A stretch of 64,000 nt of DNA from an uncultured Oscillospiraceae bacterium (GCA_934590325.1 CAKTOW010000006.1:1-64000); one strand, 5' to 3'; shown: positions 8,056 to 16,214, counted from the first letter of the stretch. The notes: generated by a model not told the origin, from the letters alone. Translations and numbers: made by a program.

Positions 8056-8103
8056 AACGGCAAAAGAAAAACAGCCCGAAGGCGGTTTTCGTACAGATAG
8101 CTT

Positions 8104-9384
8104 CTATGGATTCAGGATGACACAGGCCGTGCAGACACCGCCCTCCACCTTATAGTTGACCTCGCCCTGGTACCGGGCGGCGGCGGAAACGATGCTGTCG
8201 ATGCCGACGCTGCGCGCGGCGGGCAGGCCATTCTCCAGCTTCAGCCCGGGAGCGCAGGGATTGCCCACCGCGATCACCGTTTTGGCTCCCACGTTCCGGA
8301 TGTGGACGCGGATAGGCCCGGTGTTGCCCGCCGCGATGCAGGCGTTGAGGGCGTTTTCCAGCAGATTGGCCAGGATGGCCACAAAATCCACATCGGTCAC
8401 CCCGGACTGGGCCGGCGTATCCGCCTGCGCGGTGAAGTCCACCCCCGCCTCCTTCGCCTTCCCGGCGTAGGAGCGCAGTATCTCGTTGACCATAAGGTGC
8501 GGGCACCAGGCGGAGAACTCCTCTATCTCCCCCTCCTCCTGTTCCAGATAGCGCAAAATGGCGTCGGTGTCCCCCGCCCGCGCCATGGCCGCGATACAGG
8601 CGTCGTGGTGCCGCTTGTCGTGCCGTATACGCCGGCTCTCCCGCTCCGCCCTGCTGACAGTCTCCACATAGTCTGTCAGGTAATCCGTTTTCTGTCTGCC
8701 CAGCGCCTCCCGCGCCTCCTTGCGCATGTGGAAGATATTGCTGACGCTCAGGACCGTCACCGCCGCAAAGGTACACACCGCCACGCAGAACACAAGCAGG
8801 GTATGGGCCTCCACCCCGTTGTCCAGCCGTATCCGCGACATCAGCGCCCCGAACAGGAAAAAATATATCCCGGAAACGGCGCTCAGCAGCCTCCAGCTGC
8901 TCTTCTGAAAGCCGCTGACCTCCCGGAGCAGCGGTCTGCCGTACTTCCGGTAGGCCAGCAGGATGGGCAGCGCCGTGGCGATATGCAGTGCGGTGCGCAC
9001 AAAGTATTTCACCGTCGCCGTGCCGTCCGGCAGGAAAAAGTAGCACAGGTAGAGCCCACCCGACCAGGAGATGCAGCACACGCAGAAAAACGTGATCAGC
9101 AGATACAGCTTTTTCCAGAAGCCGTCCGCCGACACTGCCATGAATACCCCCGCATAGCTGACAAAGCCGACGGTCAGGGATACCGGCAGCCGCAGGGCCA
9201 CCGGCAGCAGGCCGAAGCACAGGTACATATCCAGCAGCAGGATAATGCCCTCCGCGCCCCACAGCAGCGCCGTCTTTTTCACGGAGTATCTCCGCTCTTG
9301 CATCAAAAGCCCGGCCACCAGCAGCACCGCAAAAATCGACAGGCTCACGTAGAGGATCGTTCCGATATAGCGGGGGTCTGTCAT
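8104..9384 (-). CDS. AgrC-like sensor histidine kinase (GHKL, LytTR partner)
   Basis: 426 residues. The first 220 are polytopic membrane sequence with about six helices, as in peptide-sensing HPK10 kinases. The phosphoacceptor motif RIRHDKRHH puts the likely histidine at H255, followed by a GHKL ATPase domain with the N-box LANLLENALNAC and a glycine-containing nucleotide-binding segment near the C-terminus. The start codon overlaps the stop of the upstream response-regulator gene (TGATG), so the pair is coupled. No agrB/agrD-like peptide gene was found beside it, so the signal may be a small peptide from elsewhere, an antimicrobial, or one of the microproteins in this cluster. Confidence 0.9.
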   Translation of the reverse strand: MTDPRYIGTILYVSLSIFAVLLVAGLLMQERRYSVKKTALLWGAEGIILLLDMYLCFGLLPVALRLPVSLTVGFVSYAGVFMAVSADGFWKKLYLLITFFCVCCISWSGGLYLCYFFLPDGTATVKYFVRTALHIATALPILLAYRKYGRPLLREVSGFQKSSWRLLSAVSGIYFFLFGALMSRIRLDNGVEAHTLLVFCVAVCTFAAVTVLSVSNIFHMRKEAREALGRQKTDYLTDYVETVSRAERESRRIRHDKRHHDACIAAMARAGDTDAILRYLEQEEGEIEEFSAWCPHLMVNEILRSYAGKAKEAGVDFTAQADTPAQSGVTDVDFVAILANLLENALNACIAAGNTGPIRVHIRNVGAKTVIAVGNPCAPGLKLENGLPAARSVGIDSIVSAAARYQGEVNYKVEGGVCTACVILNP

Positions 9385-10109
9385 CAGCTTTTGACCTCCT
9401 CCAGGTAGAAATCAAAATACGCCTGCTTGATCTGGGCCCGCAGCCGCCGCGGCACCGGGATGCGCTCGCCGGTATCCATCACCAGGTCCGTGCCGGAAAA
9501 GCAGCGGACATGGCCGAGATTCACCACGTAGGAGGCCCCGCACGGGACCATGCCCCGCCGCCCCGCAAGACACTCCTGCAGCTGGGCAGCGGACATTCGC
9601 GCCGTCAGCTTTTTCCCGGAGGCCAGGGAGAATATCCGCCGCTTGTCGTCTGTCTCGATGTACAGCACGTCCTCCAGCGCGATGCGGTGCAGCCCGCCCT
9701 CACTGGGGAGCAGCAGCCACGTCCGCTCCTGCCGCATGGCGATCACCCTGTCCAGCGCGGCGCCGAATTTCTCCCGGGTGTAGGGCTTCTGTATGTAGTC
9801 CGCGGCGTGGAGTGAAAATGCGTCCACCGCATAATCCGAGCTGGTGGTCAGGAAGATGATGTCCGTGTTCTCGCTGCAGCGCAGGATGTCGCGGGCCAGC
9901 TCCGTCCCCAGCATGCCGGGCATGCATATATCCAGCAGCGCGATGTCCGGGCAGCCCGTTTTGTCGAAGACGTCCAGCATCTCAAAGGCGGAGGAATACA
10001 CCGTAGGCTCGATGCCGTGCTCACCGTGCGCATCCGCGTAGGCCCGCAGATCCTCCGCGATGCGCTCCCGGTCCCTGGCATCATCGTCGCATATAGCGAT
10101 CTTCAGCAT
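9384..10109 (-). CDS. LytTR-family response regulator
   Basis: 241 residues: an N-terminal receiver domain (about 1-120) with the acidic cluster CDDD, phosphoacceptor D60 in the context LLDICMPG and the conserved lysine in IQKPYT, then a LytTR DNA-binding domain (about 135-238). It is the first gene of a two-gene unit with the kinase at 8104-9384. LytTR proteins bind paired direct repeats about 21-22 bp apart; one such pair lies just beyond the kinase gene (8027-8055), ahead of the STAS/MATE-ATPase genes. Confidence 0.93.
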   Translation of the reverse strand: MLKIAICDDDARDRERIAEDLRAYADAHGEHGIEPTVYSSAFEMLDVFDKTGCPDIALLDICMPGMLGTELARDILRCSENTDIIFLTTSSDYAVDAFSLHAADYIQKPYTREKFGAALDRVIAMRQERTWLLLPSEGGLHRIALEDVLYIETDDKRRIFSLASGKKLTARMSAAQLQECLAGRRGMVPCGASYVVNLGHVRCFSGTDLVMDTGERIPVPRRLRAQIKQAYFDFYLEEVKS

Positions 10110-10142
10110 CGTCCTCCCCCCTCGTCTCTTTTGATACCGCTA

Positions 10143-10670
10143 TTATATACCCTTCTCCGCCACTTCGCAAGCGCCGGCCCCGGCGCGCTCCATCTCCAGC
10201 AGCTTCATCTTCCTGTCGATGCCCCCGGCATAGCCGGTCAGGCTGCCGTTCGTCCCCACGACGCGGTGACAGGGTATCACCAGCGAGATGGGGTTGTGTC
10301 CCACCGCGCCGCCCACCGCCTGCGCGGACATGCTGGGCAGACCCCGCTTTTCCGCCACACACCGCGCGATCTCGCCGTAGGTCATGGTCCGGCCGTAGGG
10401 TATCTGCAGCAGTATCTCCCACACGGCCCGCCGGAAATCGGTGCCCGCGGGGTGCAGCGGCGGCGTGAAGTCCGGCGCGCCTCCGGCAAAATACACATCC
10501 AGCCAGCGCCGGGTCTCCGAAAGTGCCGGGGTCTCCCCCTCCGTGCGCTTTGCGGACAGCCCGCGGCCGAAATATTTCTGTCCCTCGAACCAAAGGCCGG
10601 TCAGCCCGGCCTCGTCCGCCGCCAGCAGAATACCACCCAGCGGCGAATCATAGTGCTGCGTGAAAGTCAT
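10143..10670 (-). CDS. ogt: Methylated-DNA--protein-cysteine methyltransferase
   Basis: 175 residues with an N-terminal ribonuclease-like domain and the C-terminal AGT domain. The active-site motif IPCHRVVG contains the acceptor C134, and the helix-turn-helix context (PYGRTMTYGEIA) is complete. The enzyme transfers methyl from O6-methylguanine in DNA to itself in a suicide reaction. It lies 17 bases after the AlkA-like glycosylase gene on the same strand, so the two form an alkylation-repair operon. Confidence 0.93.
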   Translation of the reverse strand: MTFTQHYDSPLGGILLAADEAGLTGLWFEGQKYFGRGLSAKRTEGETPALSETRRWLDVYFAGGAPDFTPPLHPAGTDFRRAVWEILLQIPYGRTMTYGEIARCVAEKRGLPSMSAQAVGGAVGHNPISLVIPCHRVVGTNGSLTGYAGGIDRKMKLLEMERAGAGACEVAEKGI

Positions 10671-10687
10671 ACGTCATCCCTCCACTT

Positions 10688-11329
10688 TTACTTCTTCGGT
10701 TTATAGTCCTTCATCTCCGGTATCGCTCCGCCGGACACCGCCCACAGGTACAGGCTCGCCACACTGCAGTAAGGGCTGAAGCGCCGCCGGTATCTCTCAA
10801 ACCGCTCCCGGTCTATGCTCCGATGGTGATAGACCATCCGCAGTCCCCGCTGGATGGCCAGGTCGTCATAGCTGAAAATATCCGGGCGCTGCATGCAGAA
10901 TAGCAGTATCATCTCCGCCGTCCAGACGCCGATACCCTTCAGCGCGCTCAACGCCCGTATCGCGTCCGCGTCGGACATGTGCTCCACCGCGTCCAGGTCG
11001 AACGCGCCGGTGCGGACCTTCTCCGCGAAGTCCGTGATGTACTCCGCCTTGCGGAACGTCATGCCCAGGGACTGCAGCTTGGGGACGCCTGCCGCCAGAA
11101 TGGTCCCGGCGTTCACCTCACCCAGCGCGTCCCGCATCCGCTGCCATATAGTCGCCTGCGCCTTTGTGGAGATCTGCTGCCCGACGATGTGGTGCACCAC
11201 GGACGAAAACAGATCCGTATCCACCGCGCGGTCGATGTGCCCCACGCGGTCTATCACGCCGCACAGCCGCTTGTCCTTCTGCCGCAGATAATTGAGTTCT
11301 GTCGCTCCATATTCAAAGTACCGCTCCAT
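10688..11329 (-). CDS. alkA: DNA-3-methyladenine glycosylase II (AlkA-type HhH-GPD)
   Basis: 213 residues of the HhH-GPD superfamily: a helix-hairpin-helix (LSALKGIGVWTAEMI, about 127-141) followed by the catalytic aspartate region SYDDL (D155/D156). There is no Fe-S cluster loop, which points to AlkA rather than Nth. It lacks the N-terminal TBP-like domain of E. coli AlkA, as many short bacterial forms do. Its start (ATG 11329 with a GGGGAGAGGG ribosome-binding site) overlaps the 3' end of the MATE pseudogene and shares that promoter. Confidence 0.85.
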   Translation of the reverse strand: MERYFEYGATELNYLRQKDKRLCGVIDRVGHIDRAVDTDLFSSVVHHIVGQQISTKAQATIWQRMRDALGEVNAGTILAAGVPKLQSLGMTFRKAEYITDFAEKVRTGAFDLDAVEHMSDADAIRALSALKGIGVWTAEMILLFCMQRPDIFSYDDLAIQRGLRMVYHHRSIDRERFERYRRRFSPYCSVASLYLWAVSGGAIPEMKDYKPKK

Positions 11330-11618
11330 CGCCCTCTCCCCTTTCCACCGCGGCGAACCGCCGTGACGGCCGGTAGACCAGCACCGCCGGGTCGTTGTTG
11401 AACACGGACAGCAGCGGCTTGCCGAAGGACAGTATCAGCGCGATGGCCGCCGCCACAGCCACCGTGCGCGCCTCGCCGGTAAAGTTGCCCACCACCGCGA
11501 TGTCCGACGCGTTGAAAAGCTGTTCCAGTATGGCCGTGGCCGCCACCGGCAGCGCGAACCGCGGTATCTTGTCCCATATCGTACCGTGCAGCATGTCCAG
11601 CTGCTGTTTTTCTCTCAT
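11313..11618 (-). pseudogene. MATE efflux transporter remnant with large internal deletion
   Basis: The first 55 or so residues match the start of a MATE transporter (MREKQQLDMLHGTIWDKIPR, then FALPVAATAILEQLFNASDI). The sequence then jumps directly to a segment like the middle of such proteins (SFGKPLLSVFNNDPAVLVY) and runs into unrelated residues before a stop, for a total of 101 residues where about 450 are expected. It keeps a start codon, a ribosome-binding site and a promoter (11707-11735), so the mRNA probably now serves to express alkA and ogt. Confidence 0.75.
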
Positions 11619-11706
11619 AGTGCTCCGCTTCTTTCTGCTGTCTGATCTGTGGCCACCGGCCGGCCAAAGTACCCCTGTCTGCCGATGACGGGTCTGAAAC
11701 AAGGGG

Positions 11707-11735
11707 ATTATAGCACCCTCTCCCCGCCATGTCCA
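11707..11735 (-). promoter_or_regulatory. Promoter for the MATE remnant-alkA-ogt unit
   Basis: TGGACA (11730-11735) and TATAAT (11707-11712) on the minus strand with a 17-base spacer, about 80 bases before the pseudogene start. Confidence 0.6.
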
Positions 11736-11810
11736 TACCTGTACGCCCCCTCTGCGGCAGTTTTCTCCGCGCCGCCGGGTCCTTCACCCGCTCCCCGCAT
11801 AAGAGATAAG

Positions 11811-11837
11811 GCCGCATCAGCCAAAGGCTGATGCGGC
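11811..11837 (-). terminator. Terminator after the ATC-hydrolase-like gene
   Basis: A perfect 12-bp stem (GCCGCATCAGCC with its complement) and a 3-base loop, followed on the minus strand by a T-rich stretch, 28 bases after the stop codon at 11866. Confidence 0.7.
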
Positions 11838-11865
11838 ACTCTTCTCCGCCGTGTCGGGCGGACTG

Positions 11866-12513
11866 TTATTTACCCGTAGCGGCGCTCTTTTTCTTATATC
11901 CGCAGTCGCAGTACGGCCCGCCGGAGGCGAGGGTGTACTCCCGCACGAAATCCGTCACGCCGCCCGCCTCGCTCATGGTATAGTCCAGGCGGCACATCGC
12001 CGGGGTCAGGTCATACAGCCCCAGCTCCTTCAGCAGCGTACAGATGCCGCACCGGTAGAAGCGCCCCTCATACCCGCTGCCGTCGGGGTACTCGATGAAG
12101 TCCATGTTCCACGAGTACGGGTTCCTGTCGGCCGCCTTCAGCGCGGCGGTGGCCTTCATGGCCGCGATGTCCTTCTCGGTGAACTTGCTCTTCCCGCTCT
12201 TGCGGCAGAACCATTTCATGGGCTCTGTCATCATGGCCTTTGCGTAATAGTCCGTCAGGTGCTCCACATCCGGCCGCTCCGGCATGGAGAGGACGAACGC
12301 ACCCAGCATGGCGCAGTTCACGATGTTCATCAGAAAGCGGTCGCCGCTCTCAAACACCGGCAGCCTTGCGATGATCTCCTTATATTTGGGCTTTGCCGCC
12401 TTCGTGATGCGTCCCGCCTCCGCCTCGTCATACCCGAAAACGACGGTCAGCTGCCTGCGGAAGGACGCGGCAAAAAGCGCCCACATGCCCCAGGGCATCC
12501 CTGCGTACTTCAT
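11866..12513 (-). CDS. L-2-amino-thiazoline-4-carboxylic acid hydrolase-like family protein
   Basis: 215 residues from the ATG at 12513, which overlaps the preceding stop (ATGA); an upstream ATG at 12531 is also possible. The C-terminal half carries the cysteine-containing pattern of the ATC-hydrolase family (CGICTLLKELG, PAMCRLDYTMSEAGG, YTLASGGPYCDCGY). In Pseudomonas the founding member opens a thiazoline ring on the way to cysteine, but in Clostridia the family is broad and often linked to other enzymes, so the substrate here is unknown. Coupled translation with the chimeric methyltransferase gene suggests a joint function. Confidence 0.65.
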   Translation of the reverse strand: MKYAGMPWGMWALFAASFRRQLTVVFGYDEAEAGRITKAAKPKYKEIIARLPVFESGDRFLMNIVNCAMLGAFVLSMPERPDVEHLTDYYAKAMMTEPMKWFCRKSGKSKFTEKDIAAMKATAALKAADRNPYSWNMDFIEYPDGSGYEGRFYRCGICTLLKELGLYDLTPAMCRLDYTMSEAGGVTDFVREYTLASGGPYCDCGYKKKSAATGK

Positions 12514-13400
12514 TGCTCCGCGCCTCTCCACTGCAGCTTCACGATCTGCATCTTCATCATGCCGTCGCCCACCTTTGCCATAAAGCGGAAAAATCCGCTG
12601 ACGGACGGGTCCTTCAGGTCATGATACCCCAGCATATAGCCGCGGCTAGACACCCGCAGGCGGCTGTCCCACAAAGTCAGTTCCTTCTCCGCATCTGAAA
12701 CGGCGAAATACGCCCCCACGTCCTTGATCTTCGCGCCCTTGAGCCAGGTCTTTGCGATCATCTTCACCGCCGTCTGGTTCGCCGCGTCAAATACCAGCAC
12801 ACCGTCCGGGAACGCATCCACCATGTTCCGGACGAGGATCCGCACCTGCTCCGTCAGGAAATAGTAGAACACGCCCGACGCGAAGAACACCGCCCCGCCG
12901 GATGCATCTATCTCCCGGAACCACGCGGTATCGTTAAGGTCTCCGGGGACGTTCTTCTCCCGCTCCCCGGCGGGCAGCAGCTGCTCCCGCACCGCGATCA
13001 CATCGGGAAAGTCCACGTTGTACAGCCTGCATGTGCCGTTATCGCAGGCCCTCCCCGTGTTGTCCAGTCCGCAGCCCAGGTTCACCACCGCCGCGTTGGG
13101 GTGGGTCTTCAGATAGTCCCGCACCTCAAAGGCCAGGTCGTTCTGCCGCACGACCACGAAGATCACGTCATATGTATCCTCTGGCTTCAGTTCCCCCACC
13201 ACCGGAACACGGTTGACCGACACGCGGGGCGAGAACTTGTCCTTTATCCGCAGGCCGTTCTTCTGTATCTCCTCTCCCCAGTTCCCCCGCGCAAGCAGCG
13301 TCACGTCCTTCCCGGCACGAAACAGGTCCCTCGCCAGATTGCAGCCAAGCACCCCTGCGCCATATACCAGGATCTTTATAGCCAAGCCTCCCGTTCTCAT
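12510..13400 (-). CDS. Chimeric ketopantoate-reductase-like / LCM-type methyltransferase protein
   Basis: 296 residues in one frame. Residues about 8-82 look like the NAD(P)-binding N-terminus of a ketopantoate reductase (ILVYGAGVLGCNLARDLFRA, then YDVIFVVVRQND). From about residue 84 the sequence is a class I S-adenosylmethionine-dependent methyltransferase of the LCM/PPM type (VRDYLKTHPNAAVVNLGCGL, then VFFASGVFYYFL). The C-terminal reductase half and the N-terminal helices of the methyltransferase are missing, as expected if a deletion joined two neighbouring genes. The expected reductase start after GGGAGG is now ATA; the ATG used here lies nine codons upstream with a weaker GAGGA site. 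Confidence 0.7.
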   Translation of the reverse strand: MRTGGLAIKILVYGAGVLGCNLARDLFRAGKDVTLLARGNWGEEIQKNGLRIKDKFSPRVSVNRVPVVGELKPEDTYDVIFVVVRQNDLAFEVRDYLKTHPNAAVVNLGCGLDNTGRACDNGTCRLYNVDFPDVIAVREQLLPAGEREKNVPGDLNDTAWFREIDASGGAVFFASGVFYYFLTEQVRILVRNMVDAFPDGVLVFDAANQTAVKMIAKTWLKGAKIKDVGAYFAVSDAEKELTLWDSRLRVSSRGYMLGYHDLKDPSVSGFFRFMAKVGDGMMKMQIVKLQWRGAEQ

Positions 13401-13420
13401 TCAAAGTTCTTCCTCACGGT

Positions 13421-13620
13421 CTGCACGCCGCGGCGCCGTTAACCGCCTCTAACCCACAGGGGCGTGCAGTCGGTTAAATAATACTAACCCATGCTGTTTA
13501 GAAAAGCCACATCCCTGCGGCCATCCCGTTTATCCCGCAAACGCCGCGGCCCACGCCCCGCGTCTGCATCCGGATATACTATTTCGGCCATATAGTAGCA
13601 GAGCTGCCCCCTGTTGTCAA
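13421..13620 (-). promoter_or_regulatory. Promoter and structured leader of the chimeric gene
   Basis: Minus-strand TTGACA (13615-13620) and TACTAT (13592-13597) with 17 bases between them. A partial dyad with TACTAT/ATAGTA arms (13577-13597) sits over the -10 and start region. The transcript would have a leader of about 185 bases; within it CTGCACGCC (13421-13429) pairs with GGCGTGCAG (13461-13469). I see no known riboswitch consensus. Nothing else is visible between 13401 and 13663. Confidence 0.5.
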
Positions 13621-13663
13621 GCCGCCCCAACCGCGCCCCTTCCGCAAATTTCCCCCACGCGTA

Positions 13664-13720
13664 TTGACAAACCCCAAAACCGTTCTATAATAGTTGTACA
13701 TACAACGATGTATGTACGAC
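13664..13720 (+). promoter_or_regulatory. Promoter and dyad operator of the MarR-type regulator
   Basis: TTGACA (13664-13669) and TATAAT (13686-13691), spacer 16. Immediately after the -10 box lies an inverted repeat: GTTGTACATAC (13693-13703) and GTATGTACGAC (13710-13720), matching at 10 of 11 positions. Its placement over the start of transcription fits autorepression by the regulator encoded next (13745-14221). Confidence 0.7.
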
Positions 13721-13744
13721 TATCCTAAAAGCACGGAGGTGCCT

Positions 13745-14221
13745 ATGGACATCACGGAACGGAAGATAACGAAGATCGCACGGGAGGTGGAAAAGCTGGT
13801 GCTGCGCACGCTGCGGGAGCAGGACATCGGCACAGCGGAGATCGACCTGATCCACGCCCTGCGCCATAACCCCGGCTGCACACAGGCGGCGCTGGCGGAG
13901 CTCCTGCACGCCGACAAGGCCGCCATTGCCCGGCGGACAAAGAATCTGGAAGCGAAAGGCTACCTTATCCGCAGGGACGCCCCCAATGACCGCCGCAGCC
14001 AGCTGCTGTATCCCACGGAAAAGGCGGAGAACCTGAAAGCCTCCAAGGCGGAGATCGAAGCGGCTTTCTATGCGTATCTGACAAGCTCCCTGTCCCCGGA
14101 GGAGGCCGCCGCCTTCGCCGTGACGCTGAACAAGCTGTACACCGCGTCCAAGAGCAAGAGCCGCGCTGGCTTCCCGCACTTCCGGACGCATACGGAAAGT
14201 GACCCCGCTGATGAAGAATGA
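13745..14221 (+). CDS. MarR-family winged-helix regulator
   Basis: 158 residues from the ATG at 13745, six bases after GGAGGTG; further upstream in-frame ATGs fall inside the operator. It carries a MarR winged helix (TQAALAELLHADKAAIARRT for the helix-turn-helix, then a KGYLIRRDAPNDRRSQLLYPT wing) flanked by dimerisation helices. Such regulators repress linked efflux genes and respond to small phenolic or drug ligands. The downstream pair of ABC exporter genes, its natural targets, is broken here (14211-15985), so the regulator may now be an orphan or serve other sites. Confidence 0.85.
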   Translation: MDITERKITKIAREVEKLVLRTLREQDIGTAEIDLIHALRHNPGCTQAALAELLHADKAAIARRTKNLEAKGYLIRRDAPNDRRSQLLYPTEKAENLKASKAEIEAAFYAYLTSSLSPEEAAAFAVTLNKLYTASKSKSRAGFPHFRTHTESDPADEE

Positions 14222-15140
14222 CACGTCCTTCCTCCCGGACAGGATAGCCGCCTACTTCCGCGCGGAATGGCTATCGCTGACCTTCGTGACGCTCTCCGGT
14301 CTGCTCTACAACGTAGGTCTGCTGGCCGCGCCGTGGTTCGAGGGGCGGCTGGCCCAGTGTCTCGCCGACATCCTCGGCGGCAGGGCGGCCGCCGCCTATA
14401 AAAAAGCCGCCGGTGCCCTCAGCGCCGCCACCCTGGACCGTGCGCAGAACGCCGTGACCTACCGCATCTGCGGCTGCGAGAGCGCCCGCGAAGTGCGGTA
14501 CGAGGACGCGCTGGACACCTATGAAAAAACCGCCGTGCGCAGCAACGTGCGCCAGTCGGCGCTGCCGCCGCTGTATCTGGCCGTGTCGGAGGCGGGCGTG
14601 CTGTTCATCCTGTGGTTCGGCGCGAAAAACGTCCTGGGCACCGGCTGGAGCACATGGGACATCGCGGCGTTCACCACCTTCCTCTCCTGCTTCACCAAGC
14701 TGACGGTCAAGTCCTCCAAGGTGGCCAAGCTGTTCAACTCCGTGCAGAAGGCCGAGGTCTCCTGGAAGCGCATCAGGCCGCTCATGCACACGCCGGAGAT
14801 ACCGGAGCCGCTGTCCGTTCCCGAGCCTGCCGCCGTCACGCTGGAAGGCCTGTCCTTCTCCTATGGGGACGCCCCGGTATTTTCCGGCCTGACGCTGACG
14901 GCGCGCCCCGGCGACATCATCGGGGTCACCGGCCCCGTGGCCTGCGGCAAGTCCACCCTTGGCCGGGTATTCCTGTGCGAAGCGCCTTATGGCGGCTCGG
15001 CCCGGTTCGGCCAGCGGGAGTTCTCCTCCCTCACGCCGCGTCAGATCTCCTCCACCGTGGGTTATCTGGGCCATGACCCGGAGCTGAGCGCTGACACCAT
15101 ACGGAACAACATCCTCTGCGGCGAAGAACTGGACGCCGCG
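14211..15140 (+). pseudogene. ABC exporter (permease-ATPase) remnant 1, internally deleted and truncated
   Basis: Starts normally at ATG 14211, overlapping the regulator stop, with a half-exporter N-terminus. After about 50 residues (near ADILGG) it jumps to a late part of the membrane domain (AAYKKAAGALSAATLDR), losing roughly 130 residues. The ATPase domain then begins well, with Walker A GPVACGKST, but ends around DTIRNNILCGEELDA before the signature motif and Walker B. Beyond about 15140 the frame reads sequence of the next gene out of phase. It cannot make a functional transporter. Confidence 0.8.
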
Positions 15141-15142
15141 CC

Positions 15143-15985
15143 GTGGCCGCCGTGTCCGGCCAGGTCCCGGAGACCCTGCATAACATCCGCACCATCCGCG
15201 CCCTGGGGCTGGAGACCTACATGGAGCGCCGCTACGACCGCCGCATCGGCGACAGCTACGCCGCCATGGAGCGTACCAACTTCTACGACGCGGTCTACTC
15301 CCCGGTGGTACTGCTGCTGAACGCCGTGGTGGTGGGCGTCGTCATGCTGCTCTCCGCCTCCGGCCGCGCGGAGATACTGACCCTGTTCGGCATGTCGGTG
15401 GGCACCTCGGTGACGGTCATCAACTACATCTCCCGTATCTTCGCCCCTATCGAGAGCCTGGGCATGGAGATACAGACCCTCCAGTCGGCCATGGCCGGCG
15501 TCAAGCGCATCGACGCCTTCCTGGCCCAGCCGGAGCGCACCATCCCCCCGGAGCGGGAGGCCCCCGCCCGGGGCGACGTGGTGTTCTCCCACGTGACCTT
15601 CGGCTACGGGGAAAAGCCCGTGCTGACCGACTTCTCCCTGACCGTCAGACAGGGCGAGCAGGTCACGCTGGCAGGCCGCACGGGCGCCGGGAAAAGCACG
15701 GTGTTCAAGCTGCTGCTGGGGCTCTATCCCCCCGGCTCCGGCACCGTCTCCGTCGGCGGCGTGGATGTCTCCGCCATCACGGACCGCGAGCGGCGCAGCT
15801 GCATCGGCTGCGTGGAGCAGCACTTCTCCCGCGTGCCGGGTACCGTGCTGGAGCAGATCACCCTCTCCGACCCGCGCATCACCCGCGAAATGGCGGAAAA
15901 GGCCGCGCAGCTGGCAGGCATCGACGCCGCCATCCGTGCCCTGCCGGAGGGCTATGCCACGGTGTGTACGGACGGTATGTTCTCC
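15143..15985 (+). pseudogene. ABC exporter (permease-ATPase) remnant 2, lacking both ends
   Basis: The frame opens inside the membrane domain (AAVSGQVPETLHNIRTIRAL), so the first 130 or so residues are gone, and reads cleanly through the rest of the permease and into the ATPase domain with Walker A GRTGAGKST and Q-loop region GCVEQHFSRVPGT. It stops being family-like after GYATVCTDGMFS, just before the LSGGQ and Walker B parts. From 15986 the same frame is antisense to a kinase fragment. Together with remnant 1 this was a heterodimeric exporter operon of the kind often found after a MarR gene. Confidence 0.8.
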
Positions 15986-16098
15986 CACAGCAGCAGTACC
16001 GCCGCGCCCACGCCCAGCAGCAACAGCACCGCCGCCGCGAGCAGCGGTATCACCAGCATGGCGATATTCGACCGTGCCAGCCGTTTTTTGATGGCCAT
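15952..16098 (-). pseudogene. N-terminal membrane fragment of a sensor-kinase-like gene
   Basis: Forty-eight codons begin MAIKKRLARSNIAMLVIPLL and continue into one strong transmembrane helix, the usual start of a sensor histidine kinase. There is a GGGGAGGG ribosome-binding site before ATG 16098 and a plausible promoter (GTTAAA at 16150-16155 and ATTATA at 16128-16133 on the plus strand, spacer 16). Past about 15986 the sequence is antisense to the ABC remnant and soon hits a stop. A deletion has therefore joined two convergent genes and removed the rest of the kinase. The kinase assignment is by look alone. Confidence 0.55.
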
Positions 16099-16214
16099 AC
16101 CCATCCCTCCCCACTGTAACTGCCCTGATTATACCACAACCGCGGAAGTGTTAAACGGATATTAAACCGCCGCCCTGTTCCCCGCCGTTGTCCTCCGCTC
16201 TCCGCCCGCAAGCG

